NCBI RefSeq assembly: GCF_023061285.1
Contig: NZ_JAKGAM010000011.1
Location: 52,685 to 116,684 of the forward strand
Source: Chromohalobacter nigrandesensis
Lineage (GTDB): Bacteria; Pseudomonadota; Gammaproteobacteria; Pseudomonadales; Halomonadaceae
Length of the DNA stretch: 64,000 bases
Reading direction: 5' to 3'
Positions 44,144 through 53,122 of the stretch are shown one piece after another. The translations under genes were made by a program, and so were the position numbers. The first letter of the stretch is position 1, and each line of letters opens with the position of its first letter. Under the pieces are notes generated by a model. It did not search any database, had not been told where the DNA came from, and saw nothing but the letters and a program-made list of their open reading frames with translations.

Positions 44144-45451
44144 TCACTTACTAGGGACTTCTTCCGTGGGCTGTATGCCATCGCTTTGTGGCAAGGTTTG
44201 AAACACCGAGCGCAAGACTCGACCGCGATGCCGCAGCAAACGCCACTCGCCCTCGAGACGCCCGCGCACCTTCTCCCAGGCACCATCGTCACGCTCCGCC
44301 GCGCTCGCCTCGGCCTCGAGTACCTGACGATAGATACCCAAGCAGGACTCGGCACAACGTCGCTCATCGAGCTTATGTGCGCTGTCTAACGCCCCCTGAC
44401 GCAACCTGGCACGCAACGTCGGTTCTTGAAGCGTTTCCAGCGCTTTCGCGAACGTCTCGACATCGTCGCCCGGCAGCATGATGCCGTTCAAGCCATCGCT
44501 CAGGACTTCGCGCACGCCACTAGCGTCAACCGCCACCACCGGCAGGCCCGTCGCCATGGCTTCGGCGATGACCATGCCCTGGGTTTCGCTGTGAGAGGCG
44601 AAGGCAAAGGCATCCATCGCATGGTAGGCATCGATCAATGCCTGGTCGTGCAGCTTGCCGGTGTAATGGAAACGGTCCGCCACGCCCTCGCGGGCGGCAT
44701 GGTCGTGCATCACCGTGCGTGCCTCGCCCTCGCCGACGATCAAGGCTCGAGCCTGGGGATGACGCGCCAGGAAACGCGACAACGCCGCAGCCAGAAAGCC
44801 GAGGTTCTTTTCCATGGCCAGACGTCCCACGTGGCCCACTACCATGGCATCCTCGGGGATGCCAAAACGCTGACGCCAGCGCGATCCATCGCCCTGCCCA
44901 AAGGCGCGCGTATCCACACCGCTGGGAATCACGCGCACCTTATCGGGCACTACGCTCCGCTGGGCCAATAACTCGGCGATGCTCTCGCTGGGGGCGATCA
45001 CCGCATCGCACAAGCGCGTGTATTCGCTGGACAGGGCAATGGCGAAACGCTGCATGCGCGGCGAGTCACCCGGCACGTAATGGGTGTAATGCTCGTAAAG
45101 CGTGTGATGGGTAAAGATCAGCGGCAGGCCATAGGTTTGCGCCACGCGCGCTGCGGTGTCGCCCAGCAGGAAGGGATGGTGGGCATGCACCAGGTCGGGT
45201 TCGAACTCCTCGAGGGCCTCGTAAAGCTGGCCGGGCACCGGCACGGGAATAGAAAAGTCACTGCCGTTGAAACGCTGCATGGCCACCACGCGCACCACAT
45301 CGCGCTCGAAACGCGGCTGACCGTCCAGCTTGGGCGCCACGACCAATACGCTGTGGCCTTCACGTTGCAGACACCGCTTGAGACGCTGAACGGATTCACT
45401 CACCCCACCCACGATCGGACAGTAGGTATTGGTGAACATCAGGATATTCAA
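44144..45451 (-). CDS. Family 4 glycosyltransferase
   Basis: The 435-residue GT-B enzyme has an N-terminal acceptor domain with TNTYCPIVGGVSESVQRL and DLVHAHHPFLLGDTA. The C-terminal nucleotide-sugar domain has GHVGRLAMEKNLGFL, ALIVGEGEA and the E-x7-E motif in SHSETQGMVIAEAMA. This layout is typical of mannosyl/glucosyltransferases acting on lipids, similar to those forming glycolipids or phosphatidylinositol mannosides. A C-terminal helical extension of about 60 residues is present. It stands alone; the substrate is unknown. Confidence 0.87.
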   Translation of the reverse strand: MNILMFTNTYCPIVGGVSESVQRLKRCLQREGHSVLVVAPKLDGQPRFERDVVRVVAMQRFNGSDFSIPVPVPGQLYEALEEFEPDLVHAHHPFLLGDTAARVAQTYGLPLIFTHHTLYEHYTHYVPGDSPRMQRFAIALSSEYTRLCDAVIAPSESIAELLAQRSVVPDKVRVIPSGVDTRAFGQGDGSRWRQRFGIPEDAMVVGHVGRLAMEKNLGFLAAALSRFLARHPQARALIVGEGEARTVMHDHAAREGVADRFHYTGKLHDQALIDAYHAMDAFAFASHSETQGMVIAEAMATGLPVVAVDASGVREVLSDGLNGIMLPGDDVETFAKALETLQEPTLRARLRQGALDSAHKLDERRCAESCLGIYRQVLEAEASAAERDDGAWEKVRGRLEGEWRLLRHRGRVLRSVFQTLPQSDGIQPTEEVPSK

Positions 45452-45554
45452 TCCCTCGACTCCCTATGACCTCGAAAGCGCGACGCGGACCTGGCCCGCC
45501 GCAAGGCGGCACATCATAGCAGATAGCATGGCACCAAAGGCCAGAGATGGGACA

Positions 45555-46490
45555 TTAACCTGATGCGCCGGGCAATTCGGGGACGCGTCCCCGCATGCCA
45601 TCCTGCAGATGTTCGACAAAGGCTCTCAAGCGCGCACCGGCATGACGGCGCGGCTCATGCACGGCATAGAAATCCGCGCGTAAGCCCTGCCATTCCGGCA
45701 ACAGGGGCACGAGTTCACCTTGCGACAAGGCAGCGTGCACATCCCACCACGAACGCAGCAGAACCCCCGCCCCTTCCCGCGCCAGGCAGGTGACCACCTC
45801 GCCATCATTGCTGGCCAGGTGGCCACCGACTCGTACCGAGCGCACCTCACCCTGGCGTTCGAAGCGCCACAGCGCAAAGTCACTGTCGTTTTCGCGTATG
45901 ACCAGGCAGGTATGCCGCGCCAGGTCTTCCGGCCTTTGTAAGGGGGGCGCTCGCCGCAAGTAGTCAGGCGAGGCGCAGAGGATACGGCGGTTAGCGAGGA
46001 CCGGATGCGCCACCAGATGCGCATCGGGCGGCTCGCCGACGCGAATACCGAGATCGAAGCCATGATCGGCGAGGCTCAAGGGGAAATTGGTCAACTCCAG
46101 CCAGATATCCACACCCGGATGAAGCGCGGTAAAGGTCGCGATCAACGGCGCCACATGCCGCCGACCGAAGCCGAAGGTGGCATTGATGCACAGACGTCCG
46201 GACAGATCGCCGCGCCGGTCACGCAGCTCGCTTTCTAGCTCGCCAAGGTCGGAGAGAATCGTCGCCCCACGCGCCAGATAACGCTCCCCTTCAGCGGTCA
46301 GGGTCAATCGCCGCGTGGTGCGTGTGGCAAGCGACACATCGAGTCGCGCTTCCAACTGCATAAGACGCTTGCTCACCGCCGACAGCGACAGACCAAGTTC
46401 ACGCGAGGCACCGGTCAAGCTCCCAGAACGCGCCACCTGCTGAAAGAAGGCCAGATCGTCGAGTGGCGTCACGTTATTCTCCACTTTCAT
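45555..46490 (-). CDS. LysR-family regulator, probable regulator of the tartrate dehydrogenase locus
   Basis: The 311-residue protein has the helix-turn-helix (SLTGASRELGLSLSAVSKRL, residues about 24-43) and a CrgA-type effector domain (GRLCINATFGFGRRHVAPLI). LysR proteins of this type often sit divergent from tartrate or D-malate dehydrogenase genes, as here. A perfect ATAATG/CATTAT palindrome begins four bases before its start codon, suggesting autoregulation and control of the divergent genes. Confidence 0.87.
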   Translation of the reverse strand: MKVENNVTPLDDLAFFQQVARSGSLTGASRELGLSLSAVSKRLMQLEARLDVSLATRTTRRLTLTAEGERYLARGATILSDLGELESELRDRRGDLSGRLCINATFGFGRRHVAPLIATFTALHPGVDIWLELTNFPLSLADHGFDLGIRVGEPPDAHLVAHPVLANRRILCASPDYLRRAPPLQRPEDLARHTCLVIRENDSDFALWRFERQGEVRSVRVGGHLASNDGEVVTCLAREGAGVLLRSWWDVHAALSQGELVPLLPEWQGLRADFYAVHEPRRHAGARLRAFVEHLQDGMRGRVPELPGASG

Positions 46491-46493
46491 TCA

Positions 46494-46510
46494 ATAATGG
46501 CTTGCATTAT
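46494..46510. promoter_or_regulatory. LysR-type operator candidate
   Basis: ATAATG (46494-46499) and CATTAT (46505-46510) flank five bases, containing the T-N11-A pattern TAATG-N5-CATTA expected for LysR regulators. It lies between the divergent LysR gene and the dehalogenase gene, four bases from the LysR start. Confidence 0.55.
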
Positions 46511-46636
46511 AGCCTGATTATCATCGCGCTGCCGCGCGCTAGACTCAAGGGACGCACCAAAGATGGATGTCGTATCTTCGACCCTGTAGGCCACGAGAGG
46601 CCAAAGTTGACGAGAGGTCAACAGGAGCACAACAAC

Positions 46637-47518
46637 ATGTTCGACTCGTTTCGTTCCTTCGACATCGATGTGGATGACGATGTCACCATTCACGGCGTGA
46701 TCGGTGGTAGAGGGCCACCTCTTTTGCTGCTTCACGGCCACCCACAGACACACGTCATTTGGCATCGGCTGGCGCCGCGCCTGGCCGATCACTTCACCGT
46801 CGTCGCTACCGATCTGCGCGGCTACGGCGACTCCAGCAAGCCTTACGGCGATGACGAGCATGTCGCCTACAGCAAGCGAACGATGAGCTTGGATCAGGTC
46901 CGCGTCATGCAAACGTTCGGCATCGAGTCCTTCTTTATCTGTGGACATGACCGAGGTGGGCGCGTCGCGCATCGGCTTGCGCTCGATTACCCCGACCGCG
47001 TGCGCAAGCTAATGACGCTGGACATTGCCCCAACGTTGGCGATGTATGAACAGACCGACCTCGCCTTCGCCACCGCCTACTGGCACTGGTTCTTTCTGAT
47101 TCAGCCGTCACCGCTACCGGAGTCCTGGATCGAAGCGGCACCTAAGGATTACGTCACTCGCATCATGGGCAGACGTCACGCCGGACTCGCACAATTCGAC
47201 CCGCGCGCGATCGCAGAATATCAGCGCTGCCTGGCGCTACCCGGCGCCGCGCACGGGCTCTGCGAGGACTACCGCGCCTCGCGCACCATCGATCTCGAAC
47301 ATGATCGCGCTGACCGCGATACCGGTCGCCACTTGAGTGTTCCGCTGAAGGTGCTATGGGGTGAATTCGGGACTATCGAACGCTGTTTCGATGCCCTCGC
47401 CGAGTGGCATGCCGTTTCTAATAATAGTGTCGTGGGCAGTGCTCTTAACTGCGGACACTATCTCCCCGAGGAAGCGCCGGATGCGGTCTTCCAACAGCTC
47501 ATCGACTTCATGAGGTAA
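46637..47518 (+). CDS. Haloacetate (fluoroacetate-type) dehalogenase-like alpha/beta hydrolase
   Basis: From the ATG at 46637 (AGGAG upstream) the protein has 293 residues. It matches fluoroacetate dehalogenases closely: oxyanion region LLLLHGHPQTHVIWH, DLRGYGDSSKP, the nucleophile Asp in CGHDRGGRVAHRLALDYPD with following arginines, the YWHWFFLIQPSPLPE segment with the His-Trp halide pocket, CEDYRA, and the catalytic His in NCGHYLPEEAP. It would hydrolyse haloacetate to glycolate. It sits 7 bases before a tartrate dehydrogenase gene, so a related epoxide or ester hydrolase role in hydroxy-acid catabolism is an alternative. Confidence 0.82.
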   Translation: MFDSFRSFDIDVDDDVTIHGVIGGRGPPLLLLHGHPQTHVIWHRLAPRLADHFTVVATDLRGYGDSSKPYGDDEHVAYSKRTMSLDQVRVMQTFGIESFFICGHDRGGRVAHRLALDYPDRVRKLMTLDIAPTLAMYEQTDLAFATAYWHWFFLIQPSPLPESWIEAAPKDYVTRIMGRRHAGLAQFDPRAIAEYQRCLALPGAAHGLCEDYRASRTIDLEHDRADRDTGRHLSVPLKVLWGEFGTIERCFDALAEWHAVSNNSVVGSALNCGHYLPEEAPDAVFQQLIDFMR

Positions 47519-47525
47519 GTCATTC

Positions 47526-48605
47526 ATGGCTCAAAATAAAGTTCACAACATCGCCGTCATTTCCGGCGACGGCATCGGCACCGAAGTCACGCCGGAAGGC
47601 GTCCGCGCGCTGCAAGCCGCGGCGCAGCGCTTCGACATCGACCTCACCTTCGAAGACTTCGACTTCGCTAGCTGCGACTATTATCTCACCCACGGCCAGA
47701 TGCTGCCGGACGATTGGAAAACCACGCTGTCCCGCTTCGACGCCATCTTCTTCGGCGCCGTGGGCTGGCCCGAAAAGGTGCCCGATCACATCTCGCTATG
47801 GGGCTCGCTGCTACAGTTTCGGCGTGAGTTCGATCAGTACATCAACCTGCGCCCCTGCAAGCTGATGCCCGGTATCAAGAGTCCGCTGGCCGACCGCCAG
47901 CCCGGCGACATCGACTTCTATGTGGTGCGCGAGAATACCGAGGGCGAGTACTCGAGCATCGGCGGCAAGATCTTCGAGGGCACCGAACGCGAAACGGTGA
48001 TGCAGGAAACCGTGATGACCCGCACCGGCGTCGACCGCGTGCTCAAGTACGCCTTCGAGCTGGCCAAAAAGCGCCCGCGCGGTAAGCTCACCTCAGCCAC
48101 CAAGTCCAACGGTATCTCGATCACCATGCCCTACTGGGACGAACGCGTAAAAGCCATGCACGCGTCCTACCCGGAGATCGACGTGGATCAGTTCCACATC
48201 GACATCCTCACCGCCAATTTCGTGCTCCACCCCGACTGGTTCGACGTGGTCGTTGCCAGCAACCTGTTCGGCGACATCCTCTCCGATCTGGGCCCGGCGT
48301 GCACCGGCACCATCGGCGTCGCGCCTTCGGCCAATATCAACCCGGAAGGGACCTTCCCCAGCCTCTTCGAACCCGTCCACGGCAGCGCACCGGATATCGC
48401 CGGCCAAGGCATCGCCAACCCCATCGGACAGATCTGGTGCGGCGCCATGATGCTCGATCATCTGGGACACGAAGATGCCGGCAAGGCCATGCTCGACGCC
48501 ATCGAGTCGGTACTCGCCGAGGCCGACCCCAGCGTGCTGACGCCCGACCTCAAGGGGCAAGGCACGACGCAGGATCTGGCCCAGGCCATTATCGAGGCGA
48601 TCTAA
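47526..48605 (+). CDS. Tartrate dehydrogenase/decarboxylase (TtuC/DmlA family)
   Basis: The 359-residue protein belongs to the beta-decarboxylating dehydrogenase family (isopropylmalate dehydrogenase relatives). It contains AVISGDGIGTEVTPEGVRAL, RENTEGEYSSIGG, the catalytic-lysine strand LTSATKSNGISITMPYWD, VVASNLFGDILSDLGPA and EPVHGSAPDIAGQGIANPIG. The family oxidises tartrate or D-malate with NAD+, giving oxaloglycolate, glycerate or pyruvate. It is followed after 21 bases by an MFS transporter that may import the substrate, and preceded by the dehalogenase gene and a divergent LysR gene. Confidence 0.92.
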   Translation: MAQNKVHNIAVISGDGIGTEVTPEGVRALQAAAQRFDIDLTFEDFDFASCDYYLTHGQMLPDDWKTTLSRFDAIFFGAVGWPEKVPDHISLWGSLLQFRREFDQYINLRPCKLMPGIKSPLADRQPGDIDFYVVRENTEGEYSSIGGKIFEGTERETVMQETVMTRTGVDRVLKYAFELAKKRPRGKLTSATKSNGISITMPYWDERVKAMHASYPEIDVDQFHIDILTANFVLHPDWFDVVVASNLFGDILSDLGPACTGTIGVAPSANINPEGTFPSLFEPVHGSAPDIAGQGIANPIGQIWCGAMMLDHLGHEDAGKAMLDAIESVLAEADPSVLTPDLKGQGTTQDLAQAIIEAI

Positions 48606-48626
48606 AATCAGCCACCATCCAAAACA

Positions 48627-49817
48627 ATGCTCAATACGAAATTAGCGAAAACGCCACTCGCGGTGATCGTGATCTCCCAGCTGTTCGGGACTTCATTGTG
48701 GTTCAGCGTCAATGGGGTAGGCCCCGCACTGGTCAACGCCGTTGACCTCAGCGATACCGATCTGGGGCTACTGACCATGGCGGTACAGGCCGGATTCGTC
48801 GCCGGGACGCTGCTGATCGCCATCACCGGTCTGGCGGATCGTGTCCGCGCCAGCCGACTGTTCGCCATAGCTGCGATTGCCGGCGCCGCCATCAATGCCG
48901 GGTTCATTCTCGTGGCAGGCGACCCATACGCCGGAGCACTGGCGCGCTTTCTCACCGGCCTTTGCCTGGCCGGTATTTATCCGCTGGGCATGAAGTTAGT
49001 GGTCAGCTGGACGCCGCGCTATGCAGGCGCGGCCTTGGGCTGGCTGGTGGGCATGCTGACCCTGGGCACCGCCCTGCCGCACCTGCTGCGCGGTGCAACC
49101 TTCAACCTGCCCTGGCAATGGCCGCTGCTGCTGGCTTCAGGCTTGGCCCTTATAGCCGCCTTGCTTATCTATACTCTGGGCGATGGCCCGCAGTTGCCGG
49201 GACCAACCAATTCGAGCCGCCCCTGGGCGGGCCTGGCAGCATTTCGCCACATTAACTTTCGCGCTTCGACCTTTGCCTACTTCGGCCACTGCTGGGAGCT
49301 ATATGCCTTCTGGACGCTGACACCCTTTATGGTCAGCCGAGAGATCGCGCGACTGGGCGTGCATGCCGCTTGGCTACCCTGGCTGGCCTTTTTCGTTATC
49401 GCCTTGGGGTTGCCCGGTTGTGTGTTGGGCGGTCGTATCAGCCGTCGGTTCGGCAGTTTCAACGTGGCGCGCGTCGCGCTGGCGATCTCCGGCACCCTGT
49501 GCCTGTTCTATCCGCTACTCGGCGACGCCTCGCCGATCATCCTGCTGGCACTGCTGGCGCTATGGGGCATGGCAGTGATCGCCGACTCGCCCCAGTTTTC
49601 CGCCCTGGCCTCGGCCACCGCACCGCGGGAACGGCTGGGCGCGGCGCTGGCCGTCATGAACGCCATCGGGTTCGCCGTAACGATTCCAGCGATTGCCCTC
49701 ACGACCCACTTCTGGGCGCAACAGCAACTGCATGTCATCTGGTGGTTATTGCCCGGGCCGGTATTGGGCCTGCTGGCCCTGCACCGCATGAATCGACATA
49801 CGTTGCGAGAAATATAA
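48627..49817 (+). CDS. Major facilitator superfamily transporter
   Basis: The 396-residue protein has about twelve hydrophobic segments. An MFS start is SQLFGTSLWFSVNGVGPAL, with the loop 2-3 region GLADRVRASRLFAI resembling the family motif (G-x3-D-R) and the second-half loop GGRISRRFGS. The upstream tartrate dehydrogenase gene suggests uptake of a hydroxy-acid or related compound, but the protein also resembles drug/cyanate-type MFS members. No clear ribosome-binding site precedes the ATG, so it may depend on translation of the previous gene. Confidence 0.85.
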   Translation: MLNTKLAKTPLAVIVISQLFGTSLWFSVNGVGPALVNAVDLSDTDLGLLTMAVQAGFVAGTLLIAITGLADRVRASRLFAIAAIAGAAINAGFILVAGDPYAGALARFLTGLCLAGIYPLGMKLVVSWTPRYAGAALGWLVGMLTLGTALPHLLRGATFNLPWQWPLLLASGLALIAALLIYTLGDGPQLPGPTNSSRPWAGLAAFRHINFRASTFAYFGHCWELYAFWTLTPFMVSREIARLGVHAAWLPWLAFFVIALGLPGCVLGGRISRRFGSFNVARVALAISGTLCLFYPLLGDASPIILLALLALWGMAVIADSPQFSALASATAPRERLGAALAVMNAIGFAVTIPAIALTTHFWAQQQLHVIWWLLPGPVLGLLALHRMNRHTLREI

Positions 49818-49821
49818 CGCG

Positions 49822-50007
49822 ATGGGTCGCACAGACCCGGCGCGTCGCCTAAGCTGGCTGGCGCGCCAGTTGCAGGAAATGGTCACCCATCATCTCGACG
49901 AGGAAGAGCAGGAAGTCTTCCAGTTGGCCGGACGCGTCTTCGACGATGCGGCCAAGCAGTCACTGGCCAAGACCTACCAGGAGGAGATGCAGCGCCTGGC
50001 GTCTTGA
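49822..50007 (+). pseudogene. Remnant of a hemerythrin HHE-domain gene
   Basis: The 61-residue frame reads as the C-terminal part of an HHE cation-binding protein: VTHHLDEEEQEVFQLAGRVF and KTYQEEMQRL match the last helix with its His and Glu iron ligands. The preceding helices of a normal domain (about 100 residues more) are absent, and the frame begins only 4 bases after the MFS stop. A 5-prime truncation, possibly from a deletion that joined it to the MFS gene, is the simplest explanation; a functional mini-protein is less likely. Confidence 0.6.
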
Positions 50008-50046
50008 AGCGAGAGACCGAAGCAGGCAACCGAAAGCCAAGCCATA

Positions 50047-50087
50047 ACACCAACGCCCGGCGAGACGTTCTCGCCGGGCGTTGGTGT
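50047..50087. terminator. Strong hairpin, probably bidirectional terminator
   Basis: A perfect 19-base stem (ACACCAACGCCCGGCGAGA at 50047-50065 and its complement at 50069-50087) with a 3-base loop lies between the plus-strand MFS/hemerythrin end and the minus-strand chemoreceptor end. It is followed by CTTTC on the plus strand. Its position between converging genes supports termination in both directions. Confidence 0.75.
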
Positions 50088-50131
50088 CTTTCGCCATTGC
50101 AGGTCACAAGGCGAACCTTACAGGATCGGTA

Positions 50132-51766
50132 TCAGCGGTCCGATGCCACTTGAAAGCGCACCACGGCCTGATAAAGATCGCCAGCTTGCGTTTCGAGCGA
50201 CCCGGCAGCACCAGCGGCCTGCTGCACCAGGGCCGCGTTCTGCTGCGTGACCTGATCCATCTGCGTCACGGCCTGGTTGACCTGTTCGATTCCCGAGGAC
50301 TGCTCTTGTGAAGCAGCGGAGATTTCAGCCATCAAGTCGCTGACACGCTGGGCACCCTCGCGGATCTCACCCATCGCGCTATCGGCCTGATCGACGAGTT
50401 CGGCACCGGCGTTGACGTGGCTCACCGAGCCTTCGATCAGTGACTTGATGTCGCGCGCTGCGTCTGCACTGCGACTGGCCAGATTGCGCACTTCGCTGGC
50501 GACCACCGCAAAGCCACGCCCCTGCTCACCGGCACGCGCCGCTTCCACCGACGCGTTGAGCGCCAGCAGATTGGTCTGGAAGGCGATGTCATCGATCATC
50601 GAGATGATATCGGCCACCTTGCGGGAGCTGCTGCGGATCTCGCCCATGGTACTCACGACCTGGGAAATCACCTCCTGGCCATGCGCCACCGACGCCGTCG
50701 TGGCATCCGAGACTTTATTGGCCTGATCGGCGTTTTCCGCATTCTGCCGCACGGTGGCCGTCAACTCTTCCATGCTCGACGCGGTCTGTGCCAGCGACGC
50801 CGCCTGCTCCTCAGTCCTCGATGAAAGATCGTTGTTGCCCGAGGCGATCTCTCGCGAGCCCTGGTCGATGGCTTCCCCGGATTCCCGAATACGCGCAATC
50901 GTCTTGCTCAGTTCGAGACGCATGCGTTCGATGGCATACATCAGGCTCTGAGTATCGCCCTCGCGCAACTCGGTGGGCGTGGTCAGATTGCCCTCGGCGA
51001 TACGCCCCACGACGCGGGCGGCTTCATCCGGCTCGCCCCCAAGGCTGCGATACACATTGCGAATGACCAGCAGGACAGCCGCCGTCAGGAGCCCCCCCGC
51101 CACCAACAAGACCAGCGCGTACTGCCACAGCTTGTCGATGAACGCGGCCTGGATATCATCGGTATAGACACCCGCCGCCATGTTCCAGCCCCAGGACTCG
51201 AAGCGCTCGACGTAGCTAAGCTTGGGAAAGAGCGCATCGCTGTTGGCATCGCGCGAGGAATACGGCAGATAGCCGCCGCCCTCTTCACCGAGCGAGGCCA
51301 GATCGCGATACACCGCTACGCCGTTGGGATCCTCGTAGTCCGCCATGCTCGTGCCCGCGTCACGACGCGGGTGATAGACGAGATCCGCATCGCCATCGAA
51401 AACGAACACATAATTGTCACGGTCGGCACCGAAGCGCATCGCGTCGAGATCATCGGTAGCCCGCGCCTTGGCCTCTTCTTCACTCAACTCGCCCGCTGCA
51501 ACCCGTTCTGCATAACCATCCAGCAGGGTATGCACCATGCCGACGGTGTTGGAAAGCGCCGCCTGGCGCTCATCGAACATCACGTTCCGGCTCTGCCACG
51601 CCATACTGACCACGATAGCGATCATCACCACCCACATCAGCACCAACGTCAGCCACAACTTGCGCTTGAGCGTCCACTGCGTACGTGTTGTCTGCGCATG
51701 AGCACCCTGCGATACCACTGGCGCTGTCGGTTCGCCCGCGTGAGCGACCGCATTCGAATTAGCCAT
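50132..51766 (-). CDS. Methyl-accepting chemotaxis protein with single Cache sensor
   Basis: From the ATG at 51766 the protein has 544 residues. After a 40-residue cytoplasmic lead comes a membrane helix ([17 protein letters not shown]), a periplasmic sCache_2 domain ([39 protein letters not shown]), a second helix ([19 protein letters not shown]), HAMP, and a long signalling coiled coil. Its tip contains [20 protein letters not shown] and [17 protein letters not shown]. Such Cache domains often sense short carboxylic acids, which would fit the nearby tartrate genes, but the ligand is unknown. No pentapeptide CheR tether is seen at the end (FQVASDR). Confidence 0.93.
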   Translation of the reverse strand: MANSNAVAHAGEPTAPVVSQGAHAQTTRTQWTLKRKLWLTLVLMWVVMIAIVVSMAWQSRNVMFDERQAALSNTVGMVHTLLDGYAERVAAGELSEEEAKARATDDLDAMRFGADRDNYVFVFDGDADLVYHPRRDAGTSMADYEDPNGVAVYRDLASLGEEGGGYLPYSSRDANSDALFPKLSYVERFESWGWNMAAGVYTDDIQAAFIDKLWQYALVLLVAGGLLTAAVLLVIRNVYRSLGGEPDEAARVVGRIAEGNLTTPTELREGDTQSLMYAIERMRLELSKTIARIRESGEAIDQGSREIASGNNDLSSRTEEQAASLAQTASSMEELTATVRQNAENADQANKVSDATTASVAHGQEVISQVVSTMGEIRSSSRKVADIISMIDDIAFQTNLLALNASVEAARAGEQGRGFAVVASEVRNLASRSADAARDIKSLIEGSVSHVNAGAELVDQADSAMGEIREGAQRVSDLMAEISAASQEQSSGIEQVNQAVTQMDQVTQQNAALVQQAAGAAGSLETQAGDLYQAVVRFQVASDR

Positions 51767-51856
51767 TAACCCCCCTTGACCATTATTGCGTCTTCTCAAT
51801 CGATGACAGAAAGGTTATCGGCCGGATGAAGTGATTCTTGATGACTACAGATAGAA

Positions 51857-51868
51857 GTGAGCGCTCAC
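51857..51868. promoter_or_regulatory. LacI/GalR-type palindrome GTGAGCGCTCAC
   Basis: This perfect 12-base palindrome lies in the divergent region between the chemoreceptor and the SMP-30 gene. It is identical to the core of the symmetric lac operator and typical of LacI/GalR-family sites. Regulation of the lactonase gene by a LacI-type repressor is inferred. A second copy at 44136-44147 sits between convergent genes. Confidence 0.4.
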
Positions 51869-52003
51869 CTCTCACTCACCGCTTGCCAGGCGCCTCTAGT
51901 CCATTGGTCGAATAGGTTCAACATACGCATAAATTAGTTATACATTTAAAAGGCAGGAAGCCGTCACACATCACAATCAACGAATTCAAAGGATCTTCAC
52001 GCC

Positions 52004-53035
52004 ATGCAGATGGGACGTCGCCAATTTCTCGCCACTTCCAGCGCCCTGGCCGCCACGGCCAGCTTCGCGCCAACGCTATTGGCACACACCACAGGGGCCG
52101 GCACGCCACAGCGTTATCCTGACAAGACTTGGGAAGTGCTCGATGATCGTTTCAAGCCTTATTACGTCTTCAACACGCCACTAGAACGACAATGGACCGG
52201 GGGCTTATGGCTCGAAGGACCCGCCTGGAACGCCGTGGGCCGCTACGCCGTGTTCAGCGATATCCCCCGCGCCCAGCAAATGCGCTGGGATGAAGCCAGC
52301 GGTGAGGTCAGCGTGCTACGCGAAGGCGTAGGCCACTCCAACGGCAACACCTTCGACCGCTGGGGACGGCTAGTAGCGTGTGAGCACTCACCCGCACGCG
52401 TGGTGCGCTATGAGTGGGACGGCGGCGTCACGATTCTCGCCGACCAGTTTCAGGGCAAGCGCCTCAATGCGCCCAACGACTTGGTTGCCCTCGACAACGG
52501 CGGCATTCTGTTCACCGACCCCGGCTACGGCGCGCACGTGGATTACGAAGGCCACAAGCGCGAGCTGGAGCTCGACCCGGCGATCTACTACATCGACGAC
52601 GACCTCGACGAGCCACGCTTATTTTCCGATGAGCTCTACAAACCCAACGGCATCGCGCTGAGCGCCGACAAGCGCACGCTCTACGCCAGCGATACCGCGC
52701 CGTCCCACTATCCCGACCAGCCGGCGACGATCTCGCGCTGGCGCCTGGCAGAGGATGGTACCGCGCAAGGCGAGCGCGAGACGGTGGTTTCGAGCAAGGA
52801 CGAGGGCTACGACGGCATCGCGCTGGATCAGGACGGCAACATCTGGGCCGGCGTGTCGGGCGGAGAAGGCAAGGACGGTGTTTCGGTTTTCACTCCCGAC
52901 GGCGAGCGCCTGGCGCGCATCCTGCTTCCGGAAGTCTGCGCCAATCTGTGCTTCGTGGGCGAGGACCGCAACCGCTTGCTGATGACGGCCAGCCAGTCGA
53001 TCTACACCCTCTATACGGGTGCTCGCGGCGCCTGA
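52004..53035 (+). CDS. SMP-30/gluconolactonase-family lactonase with Tat signal
   Basis: The 343-residue protein begins with a twin-arginine signal (MGRRQFLATSSALAATASFA), so it should be exported folded to the periplasm. The beta-propeller shows SMP-30 features: LWLEGPAWNAVGRYAVFSDI with the metal-binding Glu, NGNTFDRWGRLVACEH, LNAPNDLVALDNGGILFTDP (Asn-Asp ligands), and YKPNGIALSADKRTLYASDT. It probably hydrolyses a sugar lactone such as gluconolactone in the periplasm. A sugar-selective OprB porin gene converges on it, fitting periplasmic sugar oxidation. AAGGATC precedes the ATG. Confidence 0.88.
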   Translation: MQMGRRQFLATSSALAATASFAPTLLAHTTGAGTPQRYPDKTWEVLDDRFKPYYVFNTPLERQWTGGLWLEGPAWNAVGRYAVFSDIPRAQQMRWDEASGEVSVLREGVGHSNGNTFDRWGRLVACEHSPARVVRYEWDGGVTILADQFQGKRLNAPNDLVALDNGGILFTDPGYGAHVDYEGHKRELELDPAIYYIDDDLDEPRLFSDELYKPNGIALSADKRTLYASDTAPSHYPDQPATISRWRLAEDGTAQGERETVVSSKDEGYDGIALDQDGNIWAGVSGGEGKDGVSVFTPDGERLARILLPEVCANLCFVGEDRNRLLMTASQSIYTLYTGARGA

Positions 53036-53053
53036 GCAGCGTCTCCAAAATCT

Positions 53054-53079
53054 GCCCGGTTTCCATCATGAAACCGGGC
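53054..53079. terminator. Hairpin between the lactonase and oprB genes
   Basis: GCCCGGTTTC and GAAACCGGGC form a perfect 10-base stem with a 6-base loop, 19 bases after the lactonase stop and between two converging genes. There is no long T run. A degenerate copy of this hairpin lies at 54563-54604 on the other side of oprB. Confidence 0.7.
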
Positions 53080-53122
53080 ATGTCGTGTTATCCGACAATG
53101 CGCGATAAGCTCAAAGAGGGTC

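Noticed and set aside
52380..52391. GTGAGCACTCAC, one mismatch from the repeated palindrome
   Set aside because: It lies inside the lactonase coding sequence and is probably chance.
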